DNA from: RGIG9608 sp045602425
GTDB taxonomy: Bacteria > Bacteroidota > Bacteroidia > Bacteroidales > Paludibacteraceae
NCBI GenBank assembly: GCA_045602425.1
Contig: JAZSBO010000026.1
Location: 86,071-150,070 of the forward strand
DNA length: 64,000 nucleotides
Direction: 5' to 3'
Positions 1 through 8,490 of the stretch are shown here, piece after piece; position 1 is the first letter of the stretch; every line of letters starts with the position of its first letter. A program made the position numbers and the translations under genes. The notes below the pieces were generated by a model, which was given only the letters and a program-made list of their open reading frames with translations, did no database searches and had not been told where the DNA came from.

Positions 1-1190
1 TATGAAGCAGGGTCTTCTACCCCTTTTAACACCAAAACGCCAGCACTTTGAGCCATTGCTTCGAGTATTAAAACTCCCGGCATAACGGGTTCTTCTGGAA
101 AATGTCCAAGGAATTGCATCTCGTTAAACGACACATTTTTCACCGTAATAATCGTACCCTCTGTTATTTCCATTACTTTATCAACCAAAAGAAATGGATA
201 ACGATGTGGCAATAATTTTTTTATATCATTTATATCAAGCACAGAATCTTGATAAATAGAATATTTAGGAGGCGATACTTCTAAACGTTTTATATCATGA
301 CGAATTTGTTTTGCTAATGCCGTATTAGTTGTATGACCTGGATAACTTGCAATGATTCGTCCTTTTATTGGTTTCCCTATCAACGACAAATCGCCTATAA
401 CATCAAGCATTTTATGACGAGCAGGTTCGTTGTCGAACAACAACTCCGTATTCAAATAACCAAACTTATTCACTTTAGGGCAAGGTTGATGCATCATATC
501 TGCCAAACGTTGCAACTCTGATTCAGAGATTTCCCTATCGTAAATAACCAACGCATTGTTCAAATCTCCACCTTTTATAAGGTTCATTTTTAGCAAAGGT
601 TCTATTTCACGTACAAAAACAAATGTACGACACGGAGCTATCTCGTTCTCAAAATCGTCCATCGAATCGAGTACTGCAAACTGATTACTCAAGATCGGTG
701 AATCGTAACCAATCAACACCTGCACACTGAAGTTATCATCAGGCAAAATTGTTATCGTAGATTTACTATCAGGCATTTGGTAAGTGATTTTCTTCGTAAC
801 AACAAAAAAATCTTTTTCCGCTTGTTGCGTTTCTATACCTACCTCTTTTATCTTCTCAACATAAAGTTTTGCACTACCATCTAAAATAGGGAATTCAGGA
901 GCATTCACCTCCATCAAGCAATTGTCGATACCAAAAGCATACAACGCAGCTAAAGCATGCTCAACGGTGCTTATTTGAATATCTCCTTTTTTGATCACCG
1001 TGCCACGTGTTGTCCCCGATACATAATCTGCCAAAGCAGGTATCTCTGGTTGTCCGTCTAAATCAACACGTTTGATTACTCTCCCATAATTATCAGGAGC
1101 AGGCTTTAGTGTTAATTCTATTTCAAGTCCCGTATGCAATCCTTTACCTTTAACGGTAAAAGAACTTTTTAAGGTTTTTTGTTTTGACAT
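1..1190 (-). CDS. lpxC/fabZ: LpxC-FabZ fusion (UDP-3-O-acyl-GlcNAc deacetylase / 3-hydroxyacyl-ACP dehydratase), 3' end cut off by window
   Basis: Bifunctional enzyme. The LpxC half deacetylates UDP-3-O-acyl-GlcNAc, the committed step of lipid A synthesis. The FabZ half dehydrates 3-hydroxyacyl-ACP in fatty acid elongation. I translated 396 codons from the ATG at 1190-1188 to the window edge. LpxC occupies about residues 1-305, with zinc-site signatures STVEH (His78), HKMLDVIGDL (His259, Asp263) and PGH (His286). FabZ starts near residue 320, with LPHRYPFLLVDKV, catalytic GHFP (His363) and GVLILEAMAQ (Glu377). The fusion is typical of Bacteroidota. It begins 1 nt after the lpxD stop, so the two are co-transcribed; lpxA usually follows and would lie outside the window. 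The reading frame is intact. Confidence 0.95.
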   Translation of the reverse strand, partial: MSKQKTLKSSFTVKGKGLHTGLEIELTLKPAPDNYGRVIKRVDLDGQPEIPALADYVSGTTRGTVIKKGDIQISTVEHALAALYAFGIDNCLMEVNAPEFPILDGSAKLYVEKIKEVGIETQQAEKDFFVVTKKITYQMPDSKSTITILPDDNFSVQVLIGYDSPILSNQFAVLDSMDDFENEIAPCRTFVFVREIEPLLKMNLIKGGDLNNALVIYDREISESELQRLADMMHQPCPKVNKFGYLNTELLFDNEPARHKMLDVIGDLSLIGKPIKGRIIASYPGHTTNTALAKQIRHDIKRLEVSPPKYSIYQDSVLDINDIKKLLPHRYPFLLVDKVMEITEGTIITVKNVSFNEMQFLGHFPEEPVMPGVLILEAMAQSAGVLVLKGVEDPAS

Positions 1191-1191
1191 T

Positions 1192-2232
1192 TTATTCTTT
1201 GTTTTTTTCAAGTTCGGCTATGCGACGCTCCAGCAAAGCCACTGTACGTTGTAATTCTGGTAAATTTTTATAAACCACACTCGAACGACGGAAATTTCCT
1301 GCCGCTACAGCAGGATAGCCCATAAGAACCGTTCCGCATTCTTTCACCGAATTTGGGACACCCGATTGTGCTCCAACAGTAGTTCTATCTGCTACGGTAA
1401 TATGTCCAGCAATACCTACCTGACCACCAAAAACGCAATTTCGACCAACTTTTGCCGACCCTGCAATGCCGCCTTGCGATGCCATCACCGTATTGGCACC
1501 AACCTCCACATTGTGAGCAATCTGAACCAAATTATCCAACTTCACTCCTTGGCGAATAATGGTGTTCCCCATCGTAGCTCGGTCTATCACCGTATTGGCT
1601 CCGATCTCTACATCGTTTTCGATAACAACATTGCCTATCTGCGGAATTTTTTTGTACGAGCCGTCTGGTTGAGGAGCAAAGCCAAAACCATCTGACCCAA
1701 TCACTACTCCCGCATGCAATATGCAATTATCGCCAACTACGCAATCGTCATAAATCTTAACACCTGCATAAAGTGTAACGTTTTTGCCTATTTTCACATT
1801 GTTGCCAATAAAAACTTGCGGATAAAGCGAAGCACCCTCGCCAACTACAGAATTTTCGCCTACAACCACAAAATCACCTACATACTTGGCTTTGCACTTT
1901 GCCGAAGTGGCAATAGAAACCATAGAAGAAACGCCTTCACGCTTTGGCTTAAATTGCTCTACGAGCATCAACAACGAAGCCAACGCTTGATACGAATCGT
2001 CCACACGTATCAAGGTTGCTTTTACAGGACGCTCCAACACCAAATTGCGATTCACAAGAACAGCATCAGCATTAGTTTCATAAATATAAGGCAAATATTT
2101 TGGATTTGACAAGAAGGTTAACGTCCCTGGTCTTCCTTCTTCTATTTTCGACAAATCGGACAACTTTACATCTGCATCTCCCTCGATTTCACCTTTCAAG
2201 AAATCTGCTATTTGTTTGGCTGTAAATTCCAT
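1192..2232 (-). CDS. lpxD: LpxD, UDP-3-O-(3-hydroxyacyl)glucosamine N-acyltransferase
   Basis: Transfers a 3-hydroxyacyl chain from ACP to UDP-3-O-acyl-glucosamine, the third step of lipid A synthesis, in the cytoplasm. The 346 residues match the family length. An N-terminal uridine-binding domain (about 1-100) is followed by a left-handed beta-helix of hexapeptide repeats (about 105-300, for example GNNVKIGKNVTLYAGV) and a C-terminal helix. The catalytic His lies in the LVQIAHNVEVG stretch. It is the first visible gene of the lpxD-lpxC/fabZ operon, divergent from ilvC. In many Bacteroidales an HD-domain hydrolase gene lies directly upstream of lpxD; here the HD gene is at 52.6 kb instead. 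Confidence 0.96.
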   Translation of the reverse strand: MEFTAKQIADFLKGEIEGDADVKLSDLSKIEEGRPGTLTFLSNPKYLPYIYETNADAVLVNRNLVLERPVKATLIRVDDSYQALASLLMLVEQFKPKREGVSSMVSIATSAKCKAKYVGDFVVVGENSVVGEGASLYPQVFIGNNVKIGKNVTLYAGVKIYDDCVVGDNCILHAGVVIGSDGFGFAPQPDGSYKKIPQIGNVVIENDVEIGANTVIDRATMGNTIIRQGVKLDNLVQIAHNVEVGANTVMASQGGIAGSAKVGRNCVFGGQVGIAGHITVADRTTVGAQSGVPNSVKECGTVLMGYPAVAAGNFRRSSVVYKNLPELQRTVALLERRIAELEKNKE

Positions 2233-2308
2233 TTTTTAAGAAATTTTTAGCAAAAGTAATAATTTTATACAAACAAGGCAAGTGCGGTATTTATGTCAAA
2301 AAAATAGT

Positions 2309-2316
2309 TATTTTTG
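2309..2316 (+). promoter_or_regulatory. ilvC promoter -7 box
   Basis: TATTTTTG matches the Bacteroidota TAnnTTTG -7 consensus exactly and lies 38 nt before the ilvC start. No strong -33 TTTG is visible at the expected distance. Confidence 0.6.
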
Positions 2317-2354
2317 CAATCTGATTAAAAAATCATTTCTAAAAACACATATTT

Positions 2355-3398
2355 ATGGCAAAATTAAATTTTGGCGGTGTAATCGAAAACGTTATTACCC
2401 GCGAAGAATTTCCTTTGGAAAAAGCACGTGAAGTATTGAAAAACGAAACTATTGCAGTTATCGGATACGGAGTTCAAGGTCCGGGACAATCGCTTAACCT
2501 ACGCGACAACGGATTCAACGTCATTGTTGGGCAACGTCAAGGTAAAACCTACGAAAAAGCTATCTCGGACGGATGGGTGCCGGGCGAAACTCTTTTCGGC
2601 ATCGAAGAAGCTTGCGACAAAGCTACTATCATTATGTGCCTTTTGAGCGACGCTGCTGTGATGTCGGTTTGGCCTACGCTTAAAAACTACTTGACTGCTG
2701 GCAAAGCTTTGTATTTCTCTCACGGATTTGCTATTACTTGGAACGATCGCACTGGTGTTGTTCCACCAAAAGATGTCGATGTTATCATGGTAGCACCTAA
2801 AGGATCGGGTACATCGCTTCGTACGATGTTCCTCGAAGGTCGTGGTTTGAACTCTTCGTATGCTATCTATCAAGACGCTACAGGCAACGCTATGGATCGT
2901 ACCATCGCTCTTGGTATCGGTATCGGTTCGGGCTATATGTTCGAAACTACTTTCGTACGCGAAGCAACTTCGGACCTTACCGGCGAACGTGGATCGCTTA
3001 TGGGTGCTATTCAAGGACTTCTTTTGGCACAATACGAAGTGTTGCGTGAAAACGGACACACCCCTTCTGAAGCTTTCAACGAAACGGTAGAAGAACTTAC
3101 ACAATCGCTTATGCCACTCTTTGCAAAGAACGGTATGGACTGGATGTATGCCAACTGCTCTACCACTGCTCAACGTGGTGCTTTGGACTGGATGGGACCT
3201 TTCCACGACGCTATCAAACCTGTGGTAGAGAAGCTTTATGCCAACGTAAAATGTGGTAACGAAGCACAAATATCTATCGATAGCAACTCTAAACCTGACT
3301 ATCGCGAAAAACTTGAGCAAGAGCTAAAAGCTCTACGCGAAAGCGAAATGTGGCAAACTGCGGTTACCGTACGCCAACTTCGCCCTGAAAACAATTAA
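2355..3398 (+). CDS. ilvC: Ketol-acid reductoisomerase
   Basis: Isomerises and reduces acetolactate or acetohydroxybutyrate with NAD(P)H and Mg2+ in valine, leucine and isoleucine synthesis. The N-terminal Rossmann domain carries AVIGYGVQGPGQSLNLRD (about residues 34-51). The all-helical C-terminal domain holds the metal ligands, including the ERGSLMGAIQG region (about 212-222). The 347-residue length fits the Bacteroidales form. The gene stands alone with its own promoter and a strong terminator, rather than in an ilv/leu operon. It has more GC-rich, regular codons than its neighbours, as expected for high expression. Confidence 0.96.
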   Translation: MAKLNFGGVIENVITREEFPLEKAREVLKNETIAVIGYGVQGPGQSLNLRDNGFNVIVGQRQGKTYEKAISDGWVPGETLFGIEEACDKATIIMCLLSDAAVMSVWPTLKNYLTAGKALYFSHGFAITWNDRTGVVPPKDVDVIMVAPKGSGTSLRTMFLEGRGLNSSYAIYQDATGNAMDRTIALGIGIGSGYMFETTFVREATSDLTGERGSLMGAIQGLLLAQYEVLRENGHTPSEAFNETVEELTQSLMPLFAKNGMDWMYANCSTTAQRGALDWMGPFHDAIKPVVEKLYANVKCGNEAQISIDSNSKPDYREKLEQELKALRESEMWQTAVTVRQLRPENN

Positions 3399-3420
3399 TA
3401 GATAAAATCTATACAAAACG

Positions 3421-3453
3421 AACGCCGCACCTTACAAGATGCGGCGTTTTTTA
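3421..3453 (+). terminator. ilvC intrinsic terminator
   Basis: AACGCCGCA and TGCGGCGTT form a 9-bp stem around a 10-nt loop, followed by a T run. It lies 23 nt after the ilvC stop. Confidence 0.85.
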
Positions 3454-3466
3454 TTATCCGATAACC

Positions 3467-3582
3467 GTAGGGACGCATCGAATGCGTCCGTTTTTATGAT
3501 TGTTTTTATACAAAAACTGTAGGGACGCGGCACGCCACGTCCCTACGATGTTTTCTTGCAGACGCACGCAGTGCGTCCCTAC
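3467..3582. repeat. Cluster of three palindromic repeats with GTAGGGACGC/GCGTCCCTAC arms
   Basis: Three short inverted repeats lie in the ilvC-FISUMP intergenic space: 3467-3490, 3519-3546 and 3561-3582. All share the arm GTAGGGACGC or its complement, with differing centres. The middle one is a complete 28-nt palindrome with 9-bp arms. They look like REP-type intergenic palindromes. They are more GC-rich than the surroundings and are not seen elsewhere in the window. Confidence 0.65.
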
Positions 3583-3605
3583 ATTCCTCTACAAGGGTAA
3601 AATTC

Positions 3606-4820
3606 TTAAGGGCACACCCCACGCACTGATCGACCTTCGTAGCGACTGTAGTTTTCCCAATCAACATTGACCGAATCAAAATAAAGATAGAAGGCAAGAT
3701 CCACACGAATACCGCAAGAACTCGACCAATAGTAGCCGCCCGACCCCGCATTGCTTAAACCGCTATTACCGCGACAACCAGCAGCAGGAAGGAAAATAGA
3801 GTTATTATTAGGGCCTATTACAGTATAGCCACGTCCTGTCCAAGTCCATGTACATTTATCTTTTAGCTCTTTTATTTCATCTAATGTCGGCATACGCCAA
3901 TTACCTCCCCAATTTACAGCTACAGCATCTCTATCAAGAGGTAATTCAGAACCACTTTCATTTGAGTAAGTGTAATCTGAATATTTATAACTACTTTTTG
4001 GAGAGGTTTCGCCCCAAGCGTAGTAGTTACCATAAAATTCAGAAGTAAAGGCTCCTACGTTGCAAGTTGCCCACTTTACAGAAAGTCCTAAATCTACCCA
4101 TTCGTGTCCATTTTCGCTACCTTTAGCACCTACAAAAACAGCAGTATATGTTACATCTTTTTTTACAGTAATAGTGCGAGGATTATCGGTATTGCCATCG
4201 CTCCACTTAACAAACATATAATGCAGCTTTGGAGTAGCAGTAATAGTTGCTTCTGCTTCGTAGTCGTAAGTGCCAGAGCCTGTTACAGTACCATAAGAGG
4301 TATTATTACTACTTGCAGTAAGCTTTACATCCAAATGCACAGAATCTACATCGCCGTAGATGTACTTCATATCGTTTATTACAAGGTACGCATTGTAATA
4401 AAGCATCTTACCTCCATCTATACCTGTAAAAGCCACAATGTACTCATCGGAGTTCTCGCCCACAAGGTCGGTAGTGCAGAGAGCCTTTTCCCCTTTGTGC
4501 GATTGCATTTCTTCTTTGCTTGTAGAGCACTCTATACCCCACTTTATGTTCGGGAACGCCCACAAAGTGTCGGTATTTATTCGTCCCCACAGGGTTACAT
4601 TGCTATACTCCACATCACTCGCTCCGCCTGTAGCCACCAGCGTCGGTGCCTCGGGAGTGGTAGGTTTGGTGTTGCCATCGGTTGCAAAATCGTTGTCAGT
4701 AATACTTGTGTCGTCATCACTATTGTTCAAAAGATCGTCATCAGGATTCTCACATCCTACGAATCCAAATGTAAAAGCAGCCAAAAAAAATACTGCAAAT
4801 AAAAAATGTTTATTTTTCAT
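3606..4820 (-). CDS. FISUMP-domain lipoprotein with InlB B-type repeat
   Basis: Predicted lipoprotein of 404 residues; lipobox GFVGC gives Cys23. An acidic linker follows, then an extracellular-type region, an InlB-like beta repeat (about 165-235, ending KWSDGNTDNPRTITV) and a C-terminal Fibrobacter major paralogous domain (FISUMP, about 240-404). Recognisable FISUMP motifs are VDLGLSVKWATCNVGA, YYAWGET, NWRMPTLDE and YYWSSS, ending VRGVC. This domain has a C-type-lectin-like, FGE-related fold. A paralogue with the same order of parts lies at 63.0 kb. The C-terminal 40 residues differ strongly between the copies at positions between fixed anchors. Function is unknown; surface display or ligand binding is an inference. 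It is a single-gene unit. Confidence 0.85.
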   Translation of the reverse strand: MKNKHFLFAVFFLAAFTFGFVGCENPDDDLLNNSDDDTSITDNDFATDGNTKPTTPEAPTLVATGGASDVEYSNVTLWGRINTDTLWAFPNIKWGIECSTSKEEMQSHKGEKALCTTDLVGENSDEYIVAFTGIDGGKMLYYNAYLVINDMKYIYGDVDSVHLDVKLTASSNNTSYGTVTGSGTYDYEAEATITATPKLHYMFVKWSDGNTDNPRTITVKKDVTYTAVFVGAKGSENGHEWVDLGLSVKWATCNVGAFTSEFYGNYYAWGETSPKSSYKYSDYTYSNESGSELPLDRDAVAVNWGGNWRMPTLDEIKELKDKCTWTWTGRGYTVIGPNNNSIFLPAAGCRGNSGLSNAGSGGYYWSSSCGIRVDLAFYLYFDSVNVDWENYSRYEGRSVRGVCP

Positions 4821-4884
4821 TATTTCTTAAATTTTAAATTATTAAATCCATATTTATTTGCACCTAAATTTTGAGTTCGAGTAT

Positions 4885-5096
4885 GTACATAAAAATAGCG
4901 TAGTGCTTTATTTATTGCTTCATTTGATTCTTTGAGGTCCTGAACTTACCCTAACTCTTCAAATTACGCACAAAAGCCCACGCTTTCACGTGAGCGTCAT
5001 TTCTGCTTTTGCTTGAAGAGTCTTTTTTGAAATTGTTCAGGTTTCAAAGAATCAAGTTTAGCTTATAACGCTATTTCCAATATTTTCAAGATGTAC
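4885..5096 (+). ncRNA. Candidate 6S-like RNA (ssrS): 212-nt long hairpin with central bubble
   Basis: The 363-bp gap between the FISUMP gene and mazG holds a long imperfect inverted repeat with seven paired blocks: 4885-4890/5091-5096, 4893-4900/5069-5076, 4925-4934/5044-5053, 4939-4945/5035-5041, 4954-4962/5013-5021, 4971-4977/5005-5011 and 4980-4984/4993-4997, about 52 bp in total. This gives a closing stem, an open central bubble (24 nt and 15 nt sides) and a long apical stem, the architecture of 6S RNA. On the plus strand a TTTTTT run (5101-5106) follows the closing stem, and a 7/8 -7 box (TTTATTTG, 4853-4860) lies just before it. The minus strand has a perfect -7 box at 5160-5167, so the strand is not certain. 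Alternatives: a MITE, or a structured leader of the FISUMP gene. Confidence 0.5.
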
Positions 5097-5159
5097 ACAC
5101 TTTTTTAGCGTGTTATTTCTTCATAGGCAAAAATGTTTTTTTGTTTTACAAATTCAGTA

Positions 5160-5167
5160 CAAATATA
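5160..5167 (-). promoter_or_regulatory. Minus-strand -7 box downstream of mazG
   Basis: Reads TATATTTG on the minus strand, an exact TAnnTTTG match, pointing toward the long hairpin and the FISUMP gene. No -33 element is at the right spacing, so chance in AT-rich DNA is possible. Confidence 0.35.
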
Positions 5168-5183
5168 TAAACAAACTTACATA

Positions 5184-5972
5184 CTACAAGCCTCGCTGCT
5201 TAGCTTCGTTCCAATACTCGTCCATCTCTGTGAGCGACAAATCGCGTAGCTGCTTGCCATCTTCACGGATGCGTTGCTCCATATAATTAAAGCGAGCTAT
5301 AAATTTCTTATTTGTTCGCTCCAAGGCGTTTTCGGGATTTATATCGTAGAGTCGAGCAGCATTTACAAGGCTGAAAAACACATCGCCAAACTCAGCCTCC
5401 TGCTTGTCTGCATCCAAAGCCTCCACTTCACGCTCAAACTCCGAAATCTCTTCACGCACCTTTTGCCACACTTGCGATCGTTCGTCCCAATCGAAACCAG
5501 CATTGCGTGCTTTGTCTTGTATGCGGTAAGCCTTCACCAAAGCAGGCAAAGCACTTGGTACGCCTTGCAAAACACCTCGGTTTCCGCCTTTTTCTTTCAG
5601 CTTTAATTGTTCCCAATTTTGCTCCACCTCGGCCGAGCTATCTACCTTTAAATCCGAAAAAATATGTGGATGTCGATAAATCAATTTATCGCAAACAGCA
5701 TCGCAGATGTCTTTTACGTCGAACTCACTTTTTTCGGAAGCTATAAGAGCGTAAAAAACAACGTGCATCAGCACATCGCCAAGCTCTTTTTTCAGTTCTG
5801 CCACGTTGTTGGTAGAAATGGCTTCCGCCAATTCGAAAACCTCCTCAATAGTAAGTGTCCGCAGCGATTCAAACGTTTGTTTGCTATCCCACGGACATTT
5901 TTGGCGGAGTTCTTCCATTATTTCTAAAAGCCTCCCAAAAGCCTCTTTTTTTTCTTCTAATGTGTGTTTCAT
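5184..5972 (-). CDS. mazG: Nucleoside triphosphate pyrophosphohydrolase MazG
   Basis: Hydrolyses NTPs and dNTPs to NMPs and pyrophosphate, cleaning non-canonical nucleotides and affecting ppGpp signalling. The 262 residues hold two tandem all-alpha MazG domains. The first contains CPWDSKQTFESL, EEVFELAEAI and KELGDVLMHVVF; the second contains EEISEFE and EAEFGDVFFSLVNAAR, with the EExxE and ExxD Mg2+-binding signatures. The start is the ATG at 5972-5970, which overlaps the patatin stop as ATGA. An upstream in-frame reading would lie inside the patatin gene and is not supported. It is the last gene of the rimM-amylase-patatin-mazG unit. Confidence 0.95.
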   Translation of the reverse strand: MKHTLEEKKEAFGRLLEIMEELRQKCPWDSKQTFESLRTLTIEEVFELAEAISTNNVAELKKELGDVLMHVVFYALIASEKSEFDVKDICDAVCDKLIYRHPHIFSDLKVDSSAEVEQNWEQLKLKEKGGNRGVLQGVPSALPALVKAYRIQDKARNAGFDWDERSQVWQKVREEISEFEREVEALDADKQEAEFGDVFFSLVNAARLYDINPENALERTNKKFIARFNYMEQRIREDGKQLRDLSLTEMDEYWNEAKQRGL

Positions 5973-6814
5973 TGTTTTTTCAAACGTAATATTTTTGGAT
6001 TCTCGGCAATAAAGTCTATCACTGCATTGTATCCACATTGATAAATCTCTTGATACTTGTCAAAATCTGTTTCACTAAAATTTTTTAATACTTGTGGCTT
6101 AATCAAATAATCGCACAACCGTTGCCCTTGCAGCGAATTGCTTTGTATCATCATTCGCAATGCTCGTGTAGTAACTTCTCTTGTTCGTTGAAGTTTGTTT
6201 TTCTCGTAGTCCGCAACCACATCAACGCCTACAATCACATCGCACAACCCAACCAAAGCCTGTGCAGGCATATTATTCAAAACACCACCATCAACATACT
6301 GATTTCCTGCAATATCTACCACTTCAAAAATTCCCGGCACAGACGCCGAAGCCACTACATAATCAATCAGATGTTCACCCGAGTTCACAATCTCATTTTG
6401 AGTTGTTGTCAAATTTGTTACCGAAACAAAAAACGGCTTTTGCAAACTATCAAAACTCTTTGGAAGACATTCCTCTAAGGCTTCTCGCAACGCTTTATGC
6501 GAACTTATACCCGTTTTAGACGAACGTTGTACAGATATTAATTTCAACGTTTTGTTTAAATCGTGTCGTTCGGTTAATTGCAACATTTCTTGTGGAGCAA
6601 CACCAGCAGCATACAAACTGCCAACAATAGCACCCATGCTTGTTCCTGCAACACAATCAAATTCGATACCATTGTCAGCAAATGCCTGCAAGGCTCCAAC
6701 ATGAGCAAAACCTAAAGCTCCACCACCGCTTAACGTTAAACCAACTTTACGACCCTCGGCAACGCTTATTGTTACAAAAAACACCACTAAAAAAACACTA
6801 CAAAGACGTTTCAT
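5969..6814 (-). CDS. Patatin-like phospholipase, exported
   Basis: Serine lipid acyl hydrolase of the patatin/RssA family, 281 residues. A signal peptide (about 1-19) precedes the glycine-rich oxyanion motif SGGGALGFAHVG (about 29-40), the nucleophile elbow GTSMG (Ser about 60) and the DGG of the dyad (YVDGGVLNNMP, about 172). No beta-barrel domain is attached, so it is probably periplasmic rather than a surface-exported PlpD-type enzyme. It starts 5 nt after the amylase stop and ends in an ATGA overlap with mazG. Substrate unknown. Confidence 0.9.
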   Translation of the reverse strand: MKRLCSVFLVVFFVTISVAEGRKVGLTLSGGGALGFAHVGALQAFADNGIEFDCVAGTSMGAIVGSLYAAGVAPQEMLQLTERHDLNKTLKLISVQRSSKTGISSHKALREALEECLPKSFDSLQKPFFVSVTNLTTTQNEIVNSGEHLIDYVVASASVPGIFEVVDIAGNQYVDGGVLNNMPAQALVGLCDVIVGVDVVADYEKNKLQRTREVTTRALRMMIQSNSLQGQRLCDYLIKPQVLKNFSETDFDKYQEIYQCGYNAVIDFIAENPKILRLKKQ

Positions 6815-6819
6815 AACTT

Positions 6820-8490
6820 TTAGTTTTTAAATTTAAACACTATACCACTGTTAGCATTCAATTCAAGCTCCAAAGGAGTGTCGGGGCGAAAATCCATATA
6901 ACAACTTTTATTTGAAAGCAAATCTTTCATCAATTGTCTCTTTTTAGGTTTCATTCCCAAGAAATCGAATACCTCTTGTATAACATTTAATTTAATGTTT
7001 TTGTTCGTATCGTCGAAGTTCACTACAACAAGTAACGTCTCATTTTCGAATCTACGCAACCATGCAAATTGCCTTGTAGCATCGTAATCTGGATTTGATA
7101 AATTTAGATATTGTAAATCGTACATCACACCTTTTGCAACCGATTTTTCTCTGGCTATGGCAAAGATTTTTTGATATTTTTTTTGCAATTCACTCTCTTC
7201 TTTTGTTAACAATTGTGTATCGTATTTCCCTGAATTTCTCCAACGAATTACTTTATCGATACTCCAATAATCAAAGATAGTAGTACGCCCATCGCGACCA
7301 CTAAAGCCCTCTTCGTCCATACCTCTTTCGCCAAGCTCTTGAGCAAAATAACACATCGTAGGCGAAGTTGTAAGTAGCGTTGCTACCATCATTGCAGGGA
7401 TTCCTTTCAGTGAATTGTTTGCAAAAAATTCGGAAGCAATACGTTGTTCATCATGATTCTCTAAAAACGACAACATATTATTTTGAATATCACCGACTGC
7501 CTGCCATGCTTTTGTTATTTCACTTGCCGAAGTATAGCCACACATAACGCCTCGCAACGTATCGTACAAATCTACTTTATCATAAAGATAATCAAAACCT
7601 CCATATTTAATATATGAACGATAAAGGGAAGGATTATAGACTTCCGCAATAAAAATCAATTTTGGGAAACGCTTTTTAAGTTCGGCTATTACCCAATGCC
7701 AAAACGCTACGGGAACCATTTCGGCCATATCACAACGAAAACCATCGACACCTTTCTCTGCCCAATAAATCAAAATATCACGCATCTTCAACCACGTATT
7801 AGGCAACGGATCAAAATATTGTGCTGACGAACCTAAATAATCAACTCCATAATTTAATTTTACTGTTTCGTACCAATCATTTGACGATGGTGACGCCGAG
7901 AAACAATCATTTCCTGTGGCTTTAGCCGGAAATTCTTCATAATCTGACAACTGAAAATGTGGGTTGAATGGAGTGTTTGGGAAATAATAGAAATTGTTTT
8001 GAGGAGAAAAATGCCAATCACATCGATCAGTTTCCCCAAAATCTTTTACTCCTATCGGTTTCACATCCGAGTGATAAACTCGTGCTACATGATTTGGCAC
8101 AAAATCAATGATTACGTTTAAATCTGCCTGATGTGTTCTATTAACAAGTGCCTCAAACTCTTCCATACGTAGAGCTGTATTCTCTGCCAAATCGGCATCA
8201 ACGTCATAATAGTCTCGTACAGCATAAGGCGATCCAGCAATGCCTTTTGTTATTGCAGTAGCCGATGCAGGAATATCGGGATACGCCGTAGCTGTAGCAT
8301 GTTCTAAAACACCCGTAAACCAAACATGTGTTACTCCTAACTTTTTTATAGCTTGCAAACATCGTGGTGTGAAATCAGAAAACTTACCACTACCATTCTC
8401 TTGCAACGTTCCGTTTTTTAAGCGATTCGTATTGTCGTTGCCAAACAATCGTGGTAAAACCTGATAAATAATCATTTTTTCATTTTTCAT
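6820..8490 (-). CDS. GH13 alpha-amylase family glycosidase, cytoplasmic
   Basis: Family GH13 (beta/alpha)8-barrel enzyme of 556 residues. Conserved regions are visible in order: DFVPNHV, GFRCDMAEMV (Asp nucleophile), FIAEVY (Glu acid/base) and FLENHDEQR (third Asp), followed by a C-terminal beta-sandwich with LLVVVNFDD. No signal peptide is seen, so it probably acts on intracellular glycogen-type or imported maltodextrin substrates. Its ATG overlaps the rimM stop (ATGA). Exact specificity (alpha-amylase, glucanotransferase or trehalose-type) cannot be told. Confidence 0.9.
   Translation of the reverse strand: MKNEKMIIYQVLPRLFGNDNTNRLKNGTLQENGSGKFSDFTPRCLQAIKKLGVTHVWFTGVLEHATATAYPDIPASATAITKGIAGSPYAVRDYYDVDADLAENTALRMEEFEALVNRTHQADLNVIIDFVPNHVARVYHSDVKPIGVKDFGETDRCDWHFSPQNNFYYFPNTPFNPHFQLSDYEEFPAKATGNDCFSASPSSNDWYETVKLNYGVDYLGSSAQYFDPLPNTWLKMRDILIYWAEKGVDGFRCDMAEMVPVAFWHWVIAELKKRFPKLIFIAEVYNPSLYRSYIKYGGFDYLYDKVDLYDTLRGVMCGYTSASEITKAWQAVGDIQNNMLSFLENHDEQRIASEFFANNSLKGIPAMMVATLLTTSPTMCYFAQELGERGMDEEGFSGRDGRTTIFDYWSIDKVIRWRNSGKYDTQLLTKEESELQKKYQKIFAIAREKSVAKGVMYDLQYLNLSNPDYDATRQFAWLRRFENETLLVVVNFDDTNKNIKLNVIQEVFDFLGMKPKKRQLMKDLLSNKSCYMDFRPDTPLELELNANSGIVFKFKN

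Noticed and set aside
2499..3320. 273-residue minus-strand reading opposite ilvC
   Set aside because: Antisense shadow caused by the regular codon bias of ilvC. No start signal, promoter or recognisable domain.
3506..3751. 81-residue minus-strand reading through the palindromic repeats
   Set aside because: It overlaps the 3' end of the FISUMP gene in another frame and the repeat cluster; its composition is not protein-like.
4885..5096. Interpretation of the long hairpin as an insertion sequence remnant
   Set aside because: No transposase fragment and no clear target-site duplication at the ends. Retained as an alternative to an RNA gene, not as the main call.
5973..6038. Longer MazG with 22 extra N-terminal residues
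   Set aside because: The extension lies wholly inside the patatin gene. The ATG at 5972 forms a standard ATGA overlap and matches the family start.
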